Below are positions 56,363 to 64,000 of a stretch of DNA of 64,000 nt, piece after piece; within the stretch, counting starts at the first letter, position 1, and each line of letters starts with the position of its first letter. The position numbers were made by a program, and so were the translations under genes. The DNA is taken from the NCBI RefSeq assembly GCF_017795745.1, contig NZ_CP059067.1, forward strand, positions 868,001 to 932,000, written 5' to 3'. This DNA comes from Rhizobacter sp. AJA081-3. GTDB taxonomy: Bacteria > Pseudomonadota > Gammaproteobacteria > Burkholderiales > Burkholderiaceae_C. The notes under the pieces are model-generated. The model saw nothing but the letters and a program-made list of their open reading frames with translations. It did no database searches and was not told the DNA's origin.

Positions 56363-57126
56363 AGGAAGGCGAACACCACGGGCCGGTCGGCAGGCAAGGC
56401 CGACGGGCGGGCTCGCCAGCCCGAGACGCTGTCGGTGCGGGTAAAGGCACCTGGCGCCGTGAGGCCACAGCTCACCGACACGCGGGTGGCCGGCTGCAGA
56501 TGCGCGAGCAGCGCTTCCAGCAGCGCGCCGTTGCGGTAGGGCGTCTCGATGACGATCTGCGTCTGTTGCGTGCGGCGCGAGAGTGCCTCGAGTTCGCGAA
56601 TGCGGGCCGTGCGCTCGGCCGCATCGACCGGCAGGTAACCGACGAAGGCGAAGCTCTGGCCGTTCAGGCCGCTGGCCGCCAGCGCCAGCAGGAGCGAACT
56701 CGGGCCGGGCAGGGCGATCACTTCGAGCCCTTGGGCGTGGGCCGCCTGCACGAGAGCCGCGCCCGGGTCGGCCACGGCCGGCAGTCCGGCTTCGGAGATC
56801 AAGCCGAGGTCGGCGCCGCCGCGCGCCGATGCCAGCAAGGGCGAGAGATCGGGTGTGGCCGCGGACTTGCCGCCCTTGGCTGGGCGCGGCAGCTCGACGA
56901 TTTCGATCTGCTGCAGTGGTCGGGCCAGCGGCACGATGTGGCCCACGCGCTTGAGGAAAGCGCGCGTACTGCGCGCGTTCTCGGCCACCCAATGATCCAG
57001 CCGCGCCGCGATGCGGATCACGCCCAGCGGCAGCACCTCGTCCAGCGGCACGGCTTCGGAGGCGCCGTCGATGCCGAAGTCCAGCGCGTTCGGCACGAGG
57101 TAGAGGCGGCCCACCGGCTCGGTCAT
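56353..57126 (-). CDS. Tetrapyrrole-methylase-family SAM methyltransferase (RsmI-related)
   Basis: A 257-residue protein of the tetrapyrrole methylase (RsmI/CbiF-like) superfamily. LYLVPNALDFG at the N-terminus, LGLISEAGLPAVADPGAALVQAA (the conserved G-x-P-x-DPG segment), LPGPSSLLLALAASG and FVGYLP follow the RsmI pattern. RsmI proper 2'-O-methylates C1402 of 16S rRNA; this shorter, divergent version may have another target. The start overlaps the maf stop (ATGA). Confidence 0.8.
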   Translation of the reverse strand: MTEPVGRLYLVPNALDFGIDGASEAVPLDEVLPLGVIRIAARLDHWVAENARSTRAFLKRVGHIVPLARPLQQIEIVELPRPAKGGKSAATPDLSPLLASARGGADLGLISEAGLPAVADPGAALVQAAHAQGLEVIALPGPSSLLLALAASGLNGQSFAFVGYLPVDAAERTARIRELEALSRRTQQTQIVIETPYRNGALLEALLAHLQPATRVSVSCGLTAPGAFTRTDSVSGWRARPSALPADRPVVFAFLAG

Positions 57127-57716
57127 GGCTGCAGCGGATCGAATCCGGCCGCGCGCAACAGCTCGCAGGTGCGGATCAGCGGCAGGCCGACCAGCGCCGT
57201 GGGATCGTCGGATTCGATCGCCTGCAGCAGCGCGATGCCCAGCGTCTCGCACTTGGCGCTGCCGGCGCAGTCGTAGGGCTGCTCGGCGCGCAGGTAGTGT
57301 TCGATCTCGGCGTCGGACAGCATGCGAAAGTGCACCGTGACCGGCGCCAGCGCCGCGCCGGCATAGCCTGTGGCGCCACGCTGGACGGCCACGGCCGTGT
57401 GGAACACCACACTGCGCCCGCGCATCGTGCGCAGCTGCTGCACGGCTCGCTCGTGCGTACCCGGCTTGCCGATGGGCTGGCCGTCGAGTTCGGCGACCTG
57501 GTCGGAGCCGATCACTACGGCGTTCGGGTGCAGCACCGCGACGACCGCCGCCTTGGCATGCGCCAGCCGCACGGCCAGGTCGGCCGGTGCCTCTCCCGGC
57601 CTGGGTGTCTCGTCCACCTGCGGCGAGACGACCTCGAAAGGCAGGCGCAGGCGCTCGAGCAACTCGCGTCGGTAGCGTGAGGTGGAGGCGAGGATCAGCG
57701 GCGGGCGTGCGGTCAT
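57123..57716 (-). CDS. Maf-type nucleoside triphosphate pyrophosphatase (YceF-like)
   Basis: A 197-residue Maf-family house-cleaning pyrophosphatase. ILASTSRYRRELLERL, VDETPRPGE, VIGSDQVAEL and the YDCAGSAKCETLGI segment place it with the YceF subgroup, reported to act on 7-methyl-GTP. The usual YceF neighbours yceD and rpmF stand divergently next to it. The start ATG at 57716 sits six bases after a GACAAT hexamer, so the mRNA may be leaderless. Confidence 0.92.
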   Translation of the reverse strand: MTARPPLILASTSRYRRELLERLRLPFEVVSPQVDETPRPGEAPADLAVRLAHAKAAVVAVLHPNAVVIGSDQVAELDGQPIGKPGTHERAVQQLRTMRGRSVVFHTAVAVQRGATGYAGAALAPVTVHFRMLSDAEIEHYLRAEQPYDCAGSAKCETLGIALLQAIESDDPTALVGLPLIRTCELLRAAGFDPLQP

Positions 57717-57722
57717 GGCCGG

Positions 57723-57728
57723 ATTGTC
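57723..57728 (-). promoter_or_regulatory. -10 element of maf, leaderless arrangement
   Basis: GACAAT on the minus strand ends six bases before the maf ATG. No Shine-Dalgarno sequence is present. It lies only 13 bases from the divergent -10 of yceD. Confidence 0.4.
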
Positions 57729-57741
57729 CCATCGGCGCCCG

Positions 57742-57747
57742 TACACT
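57742..57747 (+). promoter_or_regulatory. -10 element of yceD, leaderless arrangement
   Basis: TACACT followed by CGGCGCC and then the yceD ATG at 57755, seven bases after the -10. CGGCGCC also occurs at 57733-57739, giving a 15-base direct repeat spacing. Confidence 0.4.
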
Positions 57748-57754
57748 CGGCGCC

Positions 57755-58306
57755 ATGAGTGCGCGTTCAAGAGACCCCTCGCGGCTGGACGTCGAGCCCT
57801 TCGCCAAGGAGGGTGGCGAGCTGGAAGGCGAGTGGCCGCTGCGACAGTTGCGGCGGCTTGCCGAAACCGCGCACCCCGAGGCACGGCCGACCGAATCGGA
57901 CAGGGTCCACTGGCAGGCCCGCGGCGAGATGCGGCCGGTGCGTGGCGCGGCGCCACAGCCGTGGCTGCACCTGAGCGCGCAGACCTCGCTGAATCTTGAA
58001 TGCCAGCGCTGCCTGCAGCCGATGGCGGTGCCGCTCGATGTGTCGCGCAGCTTCTGCTTCGTTCACGGCGAGGCTGCGGCCGCCGCGCTCGATGCCGAAA
58101 GCGAGGACGATGTGTTGGCGCTCACTCGCGCGCTGGATCTTCGTGAACTGTTGGAAGACGAGCTTCTGCTGTCTCTGCCGCTGGTGCCGCGCCACGAATC
58201 GTGCGCCCCGCCGATGCCGCTGGCCGGCAGCCAACCCGAGCCCCTTGAAGAACGTCCGAACCCCTTCGCGGCGCTGGCCGCCCTGAAGCGCCCGGGGCGC
58301 CACTGA
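57755..58306 (+). CDS. yceD: YceD/DUF177 family protein
   Basis: A 183-residue DUF177 protein. The family cysteines are visible in [11 protein letters not shown], and the acidic C-terminal half ([18 protein letters not shown]-like [17 protein letters not shown]) ends with an [10 protein letters not shown] motif usual in the family. YceD homologues are linked genetically to 23S rRNA and ribosome metabolism and always precede rpmF. I chose the ATG at 57755 on the basis of the promoter and the family N-terminus. Confidence 0.88.
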   Translation: MSARSRDPSRLDVEPFAKEGGELEGEWPLRQLRRLAETAHPEARPTESDRVHWQARGEMRPVRGAAPQPWLHLSAQTSLNLECQRCLQPMAVPLDVSRSFCFVHGEAAAAALDAESEDDVLALTRALDLRELLEDELLLSLPLVPRHESCAPPMPLAGSQPEPLEERPNPFAALAALKRPGRH

Positions 58307-58338
58307 CCGGATCTGTCCGCCGGGCAGCCTGCCCGTGA

Positions 58339-58344
58339 TAGAAT
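58339..58344 (+). promoter_or_regulatory. -10 element upstream of rpmF
   Basis: TAGAAT followed by CGCGGGC, lying in the 184-base interval between yceD and rpmF. It leaves a leader of about 140 bases, which is otherwise without features I recognise. Confidence 0.45.
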
Positions 58345-58490
58345 CGCGGGCTTTTCATCGGACGCCTACCCGGCTGCGTGAGCTTTCAGGGCGGGTGTCG
58401 GTTGGGGCGCCAGGGCGCGGGACCGCTCGAGAGTTCGAGTCGGTCCGTGTCGCGGACCCTGGGGCTTGCCCCGCTACACAGGAGAATTCC

Positions 58491-58673
58491 ATGGCCGTTC
58501 AGCAGAACAAGAAGTCGCCCTCGAAGCGCGGCATGCATCGCTCGCACAATGCCGTCGCGGCGCCCGGCACGGCCATCGAGCCGACCACCGGTGAGACGCA
58601 CCTGCGCCACCACATCAGCCCGACCGGCTTCTACCGCGGCCGCAAGGTCCTGAAGACCAAGGCCGACGCCTGA
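58491..58673 (+). CDS. rpmF: Ribosomal protein bL32
   Basis: A 60-residue large-subunit ribosomal protein, rich in Lys/Arg ([18 protein letters not shown]), the normal length and sequence for bL32. The zinc cysteines found in some L32 forms are absent (THLRHH in that region), a known variant. AGGAG lies seven bases upstream of the ATG. It starts the rpmF-plsX-fab cluster that links ribosome and membrane lipid synthesis in many proteobacteria. Confidence 0.97.
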   Translation: MAVQQNKKSPSKRGMHRSHNAVAAPGTAIEPTTGETHLRHHISPTGFYRGRKVLKTKADA

Positions 58674-58715
58674 TCGCGTTATCCGTGGCGCGGCCCGTCC
58701 GCCCATCGGTCTGAG

Positions 58716-59831
58716 ATGAACACAGCCGCCTCGTCTGCCGCGGCCGCCGAAGCTCGCGTCACGCTCGCCGTCGACTGCATGGGCGGCGACCACGGCCCGT
58801 CGGTCACGCTGCCCGCCTGCCGCGCCTTCCTCGACGCGCACCCGCAGGCCCACCTGATCCTCGTCGGCAAGGCCGATGCGCTCGCCGCTGCCGCTGCGTG
58901 GTCGCGCTGCACCATCGTCGCGGCCAGCGAGGTCGTCGAGATGGACGACCCCGTCGAAGTGGCGCTGCGCCGCAAGAAGGATTCGTCGCTGCGCGTGGCG
59001 GTCTCGCAGGTGAAGACCGGCGAAGACGGCCGGTCCGCCGCGCAGGCCTGCGTGTCCGCCGGCAACACCGGGGCACTGATGGCGGTCTCGCGCTACGTGC
59101 TCAAGACGCTCGAAGGCATCGACCGCCCGGCCATAGCCTCGGTGATGCCCAACGAGCGCGACGGCTACACGACCGTGCTCGACCTCGGTGCCAACGTCGA
59201 CTGCAGCGCCGAGCACCTGCTGCAGTTCGCCGTGATGGGCAGCGCGCTGGTCGCCGCCGTCGAGGGCAAGGAGAACCCCAGCGTGGGCCTGCTCAACATC
59301 GGCGAAGAGGCCATCAAGGGCAGCGAGACCATCAAGCAGGCCGGCGAACTGCTGCGCGCCGCCGCTGCCGCCGGGCACATCAACTTCCACGGCAACGTGG
59401 AAGGCAACGACATCTTCAAGGGCACCACCGACCTCGTCGTGTGCGACGGTTTCGTCGGCAACGTGGCCCTGAAGACGGCCGAGGGCCTGGCCTCGATGCT
59501 GTCGAACTTCATTCGCCAGGAATTCACCCGCAACATCTTCACCAAGATGGCCGCGATCGTCGCGCTGCCGGTGCTCAAGCATTTCAAGGCGCGTGTCGAC
59601 CACCGCCGCTACAACGGCGCGGCGCTGCTCGGCCTGCGCGGGCTGGTCTTCAAGAGCCACGGTTCAGCCGATGCCTTCGCGTTCCAGCAGGCGCTGAATC
59701 GGGCTTATGATGCCTCGCGCAATCGATTGCTCGACCGCGTGCACGACCGCATCCTCGAGACGCTGGCGGCGATGCCGGCCTCGGCTGCGGAGCTTCAGTC
59801 CGATCTGCCGGCACTGGCCGCATCACGATGA
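58716..59831 (+). CDS. plsX: Phosphate acyltransferase PlsX
   Basis: A 371-residue enzyme making acyl-phosphate from acyl-ACP for phospholipid synthesis. [14 protein letters not shown] near the N-terminus, [21 protein letters not shown] and [18 protein letters not shown] are PlsX signatures. A short Ala-rich extension precedes the core. It overlaps fabH by 4 bases. Confidence 0.97.
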   Translation: MNTAASSAAAAEARVTLAVDCMGGDHGPSVTLPACRAFLDAHPQAHLILVGKADALAAAAAWSRCTIVAASEVVEMDDPVEVALRRKKDSSLRVAVSQVKTGEDGRSAAQACVSAGNTGALMAVSRYVLKTLEGIDRPAIASVMPNERDGYTTVLDLGANVDCSAEHLLQFAVMGSALVAAVEGKENPSVGLLNIGEEAIKGSETIKQAGELLRAAAAAGHINFHGNVEGNDIFKGTTDLVVCDGFVGNVALKTAEGLASMLSNFIRQEFTRNIFTKMAAIVALPVLKHFKARVDHRRYNGAALLGLRGLVFKSHGSADAFAFQQALNRAYDASRNRLLDRVHDRILETLAAMPASAAELQSDLPALAASR

Positions 59832-60817
59832 GCTCGATCACACCTCGCTACTCCCGCATCACCGGCACCGGCAGCTACCTGCCACCGAACCGCGTGTCGA
59901 ACGAGGCGCTCGCGGCGCAACTGGCCCGCGACGGGGTCGAGACCTCCGACGACTGGATCGTCGAGCGCACCGGCATCCGTGCCCGCTACTTCGCGGCGCC
60001 CGACGTCACCAGCAGCGAGCTGGCGGTTCATGCGGCACGCCACGCGCTCGAGGCGGCCGGCCGCACGGCGGCCGACATCGACCTGATCATCGTCGCCACC
60101 TCGACGCCGGACATGGTGTTCCCGTCGACGGCCTGCATCCTGCAAAACAAGCTCGGTGCCTTCGGTGCCGCGGCCTTCGACGTGCAGGCTGTGTGCTCCG
60201 GCTTCGTCTATGGGCTGACCATCGCAGATTCGATGATCCGCAGCGGCGCGGCCACCCGCGCACTGGTGATCGGCGCCGAAGTGTTCTCGCGCATCCTTGA
60301 CTTCAAGGACCGCACGACCTGCGTGCTGTTCGGCGACGGCGCCGGCGCGGTGGTGCTGGAGGCGAGCGATCAGCCCGGCATCCTGGCCACCGACCTGCAT
60401 GCCGACGGCCGCCACGTCGAGATCCTGTGCGTGCCCGGCAATGTTTCCGGTGGGCAGGTGCTCGGCGATCCGTTGCTGAAGATGGATGGCCAGGCGGTGT
60501 TCAAGCTCGCCGTCGGCGTGCTCGAGAGCGCTGCGCGGGCCGTGCTGCACAAGGCCGGCCGCAGCGAGGCCGACATCGACTGGCTGATCCCGCACCAGGC
60601 CAACATCCGCATCATGCAGAGCACGGCGCGCAAGCTGAAGCTGCCGATGGACAAGGTGGTGGTCACCGTCGCCGAACACGGCAACACTTCCGCTGCGTCG
60701 ATCCCGCTGGCGCTGGACGTCGCGGTGCGCCGTGGCCAGGTCAAGCGCGGCGACACCGTAATGCTCGAAGGCGTGGGCGGCGGCTTCACCTGGGGCGCGG
60801 TGCTGCTCGACTATTGA
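59828..60817 (+). CDS. fabH: 3-oxoacyl-ACP synthase III
   Basis: A 329-residue condensing enzyme that starts type II fatty acid synthesis from acetyl-CoA and malonyl-ACP. The catalytic triad is Cys123 (QAVCSGF), His256 (IPHQAN) and Asn286 (EHGNTS). [11 protein letters not shown] at the N-terminus is typical. It is coupled to plsX through an ATGA overlap. Confidence 0.98.
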   Translation: MSSITPRYSRITGTGSYLPPNRVSNEALAAQLARDGVETSDDWIVERTGIRARYFAAPDVTSSELAVHAARHALEAAGRTAADIDLIIVATSTPDMVFPSTACILQNKLGAFGAAAFDVQAVCSGFVYGLTIADSMIRSGAATRALVIGAEVFSRILDFKDRTTCVLFGDGAGAVVLEASDQPGILATDLHADGRHVEILCVPGNVSGGQVLGDPLLKMDGQAVFKLAVGVLESAARAVLHKAGRSEADIDWLIPHQANIRIMQSTARKLKLPMDKVVVTVAEHGNTSAASIPLALDVAVRRGQVKRGDTVMLEGVGGGFTWGAVLLDY

Positions 60818-60866
60818 GTTCGAGGCCCGGCCACGGGCCCACAAGCAAAGAGTGAGACAACAGGCG

Positions 60867-61805
60867 ATGACGACCTTCGCATTCGTGTTCCCCGGGCAGG
60901 GATCCCAGACGGTGGGCATGCTCGACGCATGGGGTGACCACCCGGCCGTGCGAGACACTCTGGCCGAGGCGTCTGACGCCCTCGGCACCGACATCGGCCA
61001 GTTGATCCACGAAGGCCCGAAGGAACAGCTCGACCTGACCACCAACACGCAGCCGGTCATGCTGGCCGCTGCGGTGGCCTGCTACCGCGCCTGGATGGCC
61101 GAGACCGGACAGGCGCCGGCGGTGGTCGCCGGCCACTCGCTGGGCGAGTACAGCGCGCTGGTCGCCGCGGGTTCGCTGACGCTGGCCGATGCCCTGCCAC
61201 TGGTGCGCTTTCGTGCCCAGGCGATGCAGGAGGCGGTGCCCGTCGGTGTGGGCGCTATGGCGGCCATCCTGGGGCTCGATGCCGAGATCGTTCGCATCAC
61301 CTGCGCCGAAGTGGCTGCGGCCGTCGGCGAACCGGTCGAGGCGGCGAACTTCAACGATCCCAAGCAGATCGTGATTGCCGGAACGAAGGGCGCGGTCGAC
61401 CAGGCTTGCGAAGCACTCAAGGGCCGAGGTGCCAAGCGCGCGTTGCCGCTGGCGGTCTCCGCCCCGTTCCATTCCAGCCTGATGAAGCCGGCAGCCGAGC
61501 GGCTGCAGGAGCGGCTGCGCTCGGTGACGCTGCGTGCCCCATCGATCCCGCTGGTGAACAACATCGACGTGGCGGTGCAGACCGACCCCGACGACATCCG
61601 CGAGGCGTTGTACCGGCAGGCTTTCGGCCCGGTGCGCTGGGTCGAGGTGGTGCAGGCCATCCGCGCGCGCGGTGCCACCCACCTGTTCGAATGCGGTCCG
61701 GGCAAGGTGCTCGCCGGACTGGCCAAGCGCATCGATGCGAGCCTGGTCGTAGGCAATGTTCTCGACCCGGCGACGCTGGCCGAAGCGAAGGGGATGCTGC
61801 AATGA
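60867..61805 (+). CDS. fabD: Malonyl-CoA:ACP transacylase
   Basis: A 312-residue transacylase supplying malonyl-ACP. FVFPGQGSQTVGML at the N-terminus, the nucleophile Ser91 in AGHSLGEYSA and His202 in SAPFHSSLM are present. The ATG at 60867 gives the usual MTTFAFVFPG start; a GTG at 60852 would add five residues. It overlaps fabG by 4 bases. Confidence 0.97.
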   Translation: MTTFAFVFPGQGSQTVGMLDAWGDHPAVRDTLAEASDALGTDIGQLIHEGPKEQLDLTTNTQPVMLAAAVACYRAWMAETGQAPAVVAGHSLGEYSALVAAGSLTLADALPLVRFRAQAMQEAVPVGVGAMAAILGLDAEIVRITCAEVAAAVGEPVEAANFNDPKQIVIAGTKGAVDQACEALKGRGAKRALPLAVSAPFHSSLMKPAAERLQERLRSVTLRAPSIPLVNNIDVAVQTDPDDIREALYRQAFGPVRWVEVVQAIRARGATHLFECGPGKVLAGLAKRIDASLVVGNVLDPATLAEAKGMLQ

Positions 61806-62548
61806 GCGAGGTGACGACGCAGGGCCAGGTGGCGCTGGTGACCGGCGCCTCGCGGGGCATCGGCCGGGCGATCGCGATGGCGCTGGCAGCGCAGGGCATG
61901 AAGGTCATCGGCACGGCGACCAGCGAGGCCGGCGCTGCCGCCATCGGCGAGGCGCTCGGCGCACAGGGCGGCAGCGGGCTGAAGCTCGACGTCACCGATG
62001 GTGCCGCCCTGGACTCGGCGATCGACGGCATCGTCAAGCAGCACGGCGGCCTGCAGGTGCTGGTCAACAATGCCGGCATCACGCGCGACACGCTGTCGAT
62101 GCGCATGAAGGACGAAGACTGGGACGCCGTGCTCGACACCAACCTCAAGGCCGTCTTCCGCGCCAGCCGCGCAGCGATCCGGCCGATGATGAAGCAGCGT
62201 TACGGCCGCATCGTCAACATCACCTCGGTGGTGGGTGCCAGCGGCAACCCGGGCCAGGCCAACTACGCTGCGGCGAAGGCCGGCGTGGCCGGCATGACGC
62301 GATCGCTCGCCCGCGAACTGGGCAGCCGCGGCATCACCGTCAACTGCGTGGCGCCCGGCTTCATCGACACCGACATGACGCACTCGCTGCCCGAGGCGCA
62401 GAAGGCCGCGCTGCTGGCGCAGATCCCGGTCGGCCGGCTCGGCCTGGCTGCCGAGATCGCCCATGCGGTGGCCTTTCTCGCCTCGCCGTTGGCCGGTTAC
62501 GTGACCGGCGCCGAACTGCACGTCAATGGCGGCATGTACATGGCCTGA
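61802..62548 (+). CDS. fabG: 3-oxoacyl-ACP reductase
   Basis: A 248-residue classical SDR reducing 3-oxoacyl-ACP with NADPH. VTGASRGIGRAIA is the cofactor site; NNAGI follows, and the catalytic Ser142, Tyr155 and Lys159 are in NITSVVG and NYAAAKAG. Length and order in the fab cluster are standard. Confidence 0.98.
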   Translation: MSEVTTQGQVALVTGASRGIGRAIAMALAAQGMKVIGTATSEAGAAAIGEALGAQGGSGLKLDVTDGAALDSAIDGIVKQHGGLQVLVNNAGITRDTLSMRMKDEDWDAVLDTNLKAVFRASRAAIRPMMKQRYGRIVNITSVVGASGNPGQANYAAAKAGVAGMTRSLARELGSRGITVNCVAPGFIDTDMTHSLPEAQKAALLAQIPVGRLGLAAEIAHAVAFLASPLAGYVTGAELHVNGGMYMA

Positions 62549-62591
62549 AACCGGCTTCGCGCCCCGCGCGCGGCCCGGACCGGCCAAGCCT

Positions 62592-62597
62592 TAGAAT
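62592..62597 (+). promoter_or_regulatory. -10 element upstream of acpP
   Basis: TAGAAT followed by CCCGCCC, 35 bases before the acpP ATG. It would allow acpP, needed in great excess over the other fab products, to be transcribed separately. The -35 is weak. Confidence 0.45.
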
Positions 62598-62632
62598 CCC
62601 GCCCTGTTTCTGTAAACACTCCCGGAGGAGTC

Positions 62633-62875
62633 ATGAGCGACATCGAAGCACGAGTCAAGAAGATCATCGCCGAGCAGTTGGGTGTTCCCGAGGCCGATGT
62701 GTCCAACGAAAAAGCATTCGTGGCCGACCTCGGCGCCGATTCGCTCGACACGGTGGAACTGGTCATGGCACTCGAAGACGAGTTCGGCATCGAGATTCCC
62801 GATGAGGAAGCCGAGAAGATCACGACCGTGCAACTGGCGATCGACTACGCCGTGAAGCACCAGAAGGCCGCCTGA
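62633..62875 (+). CDS. acpP: Acyl carrier protein
   Basis: An 80-residue acidic acyl carrier protein of fatty acid synthesis. The 4'-phosphopantetheine attachment site is Ser37 in [11 protein letters not shown] strong GGAGGAG precedes the ATG. It sits between fabG and fabF as in most proteobacteria. Confidence 0.98.
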   Translation: MSDIEARVKKIIAEQLGVPEADVSNEKAFVADLGADSLDTVELVMALEDEFGIEIPDEEAEKITTVQLAIDYAVKHQKAA

Positions 62876-62915
62876 GCGCGCTCCTTCGTTCGTTCCCCTT
62901 GCACTCGCATAGCGC

Positions 62916-64000
62916 ATGAGCCGTCGCCGCGTCGTCGTCACCGGGCTCGGTCTGATCAGTCCCGTGGGCAACACGGTGTCCGACGGCTGGTCCAACCTGA
63001 TCGCCGGGCGCTCCGGCATCGCAAACATCACGCGCTTCGATGCGTCGGCGTTCGCGTGCAGGTTCGCCGGTGAGGTGAAGGGCTTCCAGATCGAGGATTA
63101 CATCCCCGCCAAGGAAGCGCGCCACATGGACACCTTCATCCACTACGGATTGGCGGCGTCGATTCAGGCGGTGCGCGATGCCGGCTTGCCGACCAACGAT
63201 GCGTTGGGCGAAGACGCGGCCGAGCGCATCGGCTGCCTGGTCGGCTCGGGCATTGGCGGCCTGCCTCTGATCGAGGAAACGCAGGCCGAGTACGCGAGCC
63301 GCGGCCCCCGCCGCATCTCGCCGTTCTTCGTGCCGGCGTCGATCATCAACATGATCTCCGGCCACGTGTCGATCCACTTCGGCTTCCAGGGGCCGAACCT
63401 CGCCATCGTGACCGCCTGCACCACCGGGCTGCACTGCATCGGCGAGGCAGGCCGCCTGATCGAGTACGGCGATGCCGACGTGATGGTCGCCGGCGGCGCC
63501 GAGTCGACGGTGTCGCCGCTGGGCATCGGTGGCTTCGCGGCGGCGCGTGCGCTGTCCACGCGCAACGACGACCCCGCCACCGCGTCGCGCCCCTGGGACA
63601 AGGACCGCGATGGCTTCGTGCTCGGCGAGGGCGCGGGCGTGGTCGTGCTCGAGGAATACGAGCATGCCAAGCGGCGCGGCGCGAAGATCTACGCCGAGCT
63701 GAGCGGCTACGGCATGGGCGCCGACGCGTACCACATGACTGCGCCCAACGTGGATGGCCCGAAGCGTTCGATGCGTGCGGCGCTGCGCAATGCCGGCCTC
63801 AACGCCGACCAGGTGCAGTACCTGAACGCCCACGGCACCTCCACGCCGCTGGGCGACGTGAACGAGACCAACGCCATCAAGCTCGCCTTCGGCGACCACG
63901 CCGGGAAGCTGGTGGTGAATTCGACCAAGTCGATGACAGGGCACCTGCTCGGTGGAGCCGGCGGCATCGAGTCGGTCTTCACTGTGCTGGCGCTGCACCA
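62916..64000 (+). CDS. fabF: 3-oxoacyl-ACP synthase II, partial
   Basis: A chain-elongation condensing enzyme; the first 361 codons are in the window and about the last 50 residues (of roughly 414) lie beyond the right edge. The N-terminus [18 protein letters not shown] is typical. The catalytic residues are Cys168 (TACTTGLH), His306 (NAHGTSTP) and His343 (MTGHLLG). It starts 40 bases after acpP. No stop codon is seen before the edge. Confidence 0.97.
   Translation, partial: MSRRRVVVTGLGLISPVGNTVSDGWSNLIAGRSGIANITRFDASAFACRFAGEVKGFQIEDYIPAKEARHMDTFIHYGLAASIQAVRDAGLPTNDALGEDAAERIGCLVGSGIGGLPLIEETQAEYASRGPRRISPFFVPASIINMISGHVSIHFGFQGPNLAIVTACTTGLHCIGEAGRLIEYGDADVMVAGGAESTVSPLGIGGFAAARALSTRNDDPATASRPWDKDRDGFVLGEGAGVVVLEEYEHAKRRGAKIYAELSGYGMGADAYHMTAPNVDGPKRSMRAALRNAGLNADQVQYLNAHGTSTPLGDVNETNAIKLAFGDHAGKLVVNSTKSMTGHLLGGAGGIESVFTVLALH

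Overview
The window is a high-GC bacterial chromosome segment, most likely from a betaproteobacterium of the order Burkholderiales (Rubrivivax/Leptothrix/Methylibium-like). I infer this from the gene content and order (yceD-rpmF-plsX-fabH-fabD-fabG-acpP-fabF, a GbsR/MarR-type regulator next to cydAB, lysS beside a large surface-polysaccharide locus) and from base composition. No tRNA, rRNA, IS element or CRISPR array was recognised. Coding density is very high and no gene-free stretch exceeds about 190 bases.

Layout. (1) 1-8926 is housekeeping: a GbsR-like regulator with cytochrome bd oxidase cydA and cydB (minus strand, cydB cut by the window edge). Then come a DUF3429 membrane protein, an M61 peptidase and a proline-rich DUF3108 protein (plus strand), an enoyl-CoA hydratase, and lysS with an FMN-binding oxidase-like gene (minus strand). 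(2) 9050-20512, plus strand: polysaccharide module A, ten genes that overlap or nearly touch. It holds UDP-GlcNAc3NAcA-type sugar genes (wbpB, wbpD, wbpE), a flippase, two methyltransferases, three GT4 glycosyltransferases, a second aminotransferase, and an initiating phosphoglycosyltransferase fused to a WbpM-like N-terminal half. kdsD follows. (3) 21534-32470, minus strand: capD/wbpM, a WecA/WbpL-type initiating transferase, wbuB, fnlC, fnlB, fnlA, wbuZ, wbuY, wbuX and a GT2. This is a route to UDP-L-FucNAc and its acetamidino derivative. (4) 32479-42352, minus strand: a rhamnosyltransferase-like GT2, wzy, GT4, an SDR reductase/epimerase, an FkbM-like protein, an acetyltransferase, a capsule-synthase-like GT, wzx and gmd. 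(5) 42419-50832, minus strand: a full legionaminic-acid set (legF, ptmE, NeuD/LegH-like, legI, legG, legC, legB) with a PIG-L deacetylase and a formyltransferase inserted between legI and legG. An EPS-associated MarR-type regulator stands at its head. (6) 51332-54745, minus strand: rfbC, rfbA, rfbD, rfbB for dTDP-L-rhamnose. (7) 54841-64000: a RhlE-type helicase, a tetrapyrrole-methylase-family gene, maf, then yceD-rpmF-plsX-fabHDG-acpP-fabF (fabF cut by the window edge).

How it fits together. Regions 2 to 6 look like an O-antigen or capsule locus of the Wzx/Wzy type. It makes nucleotide-activated L-rhamnose, L-FucNAc/L-FucNAm, a 2,3-diamino sugar, a GDP-6-deoxy-4-keto hexose and a CMP-legionaminic-acid-like sugar. 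Two initiating transferases and two flippases but only one recognisable polymerase suggest two glycans or a composite locus. Sample base counts differ: 43/60 G+C at 15241-15300 against 30/60 at 35461-35520, which fits acquisition of the central block by transfer.

Non-coding signals worth attention: a palindrome upstream of the cyd regulator; a perfect inverted repeat over the start codon of the EPS regulator; several promoters whose -10 lies so close to the start codon that leaderless mRNAs are likely; and hairpins that overlap the stop codons at all three convergent gene junctions.
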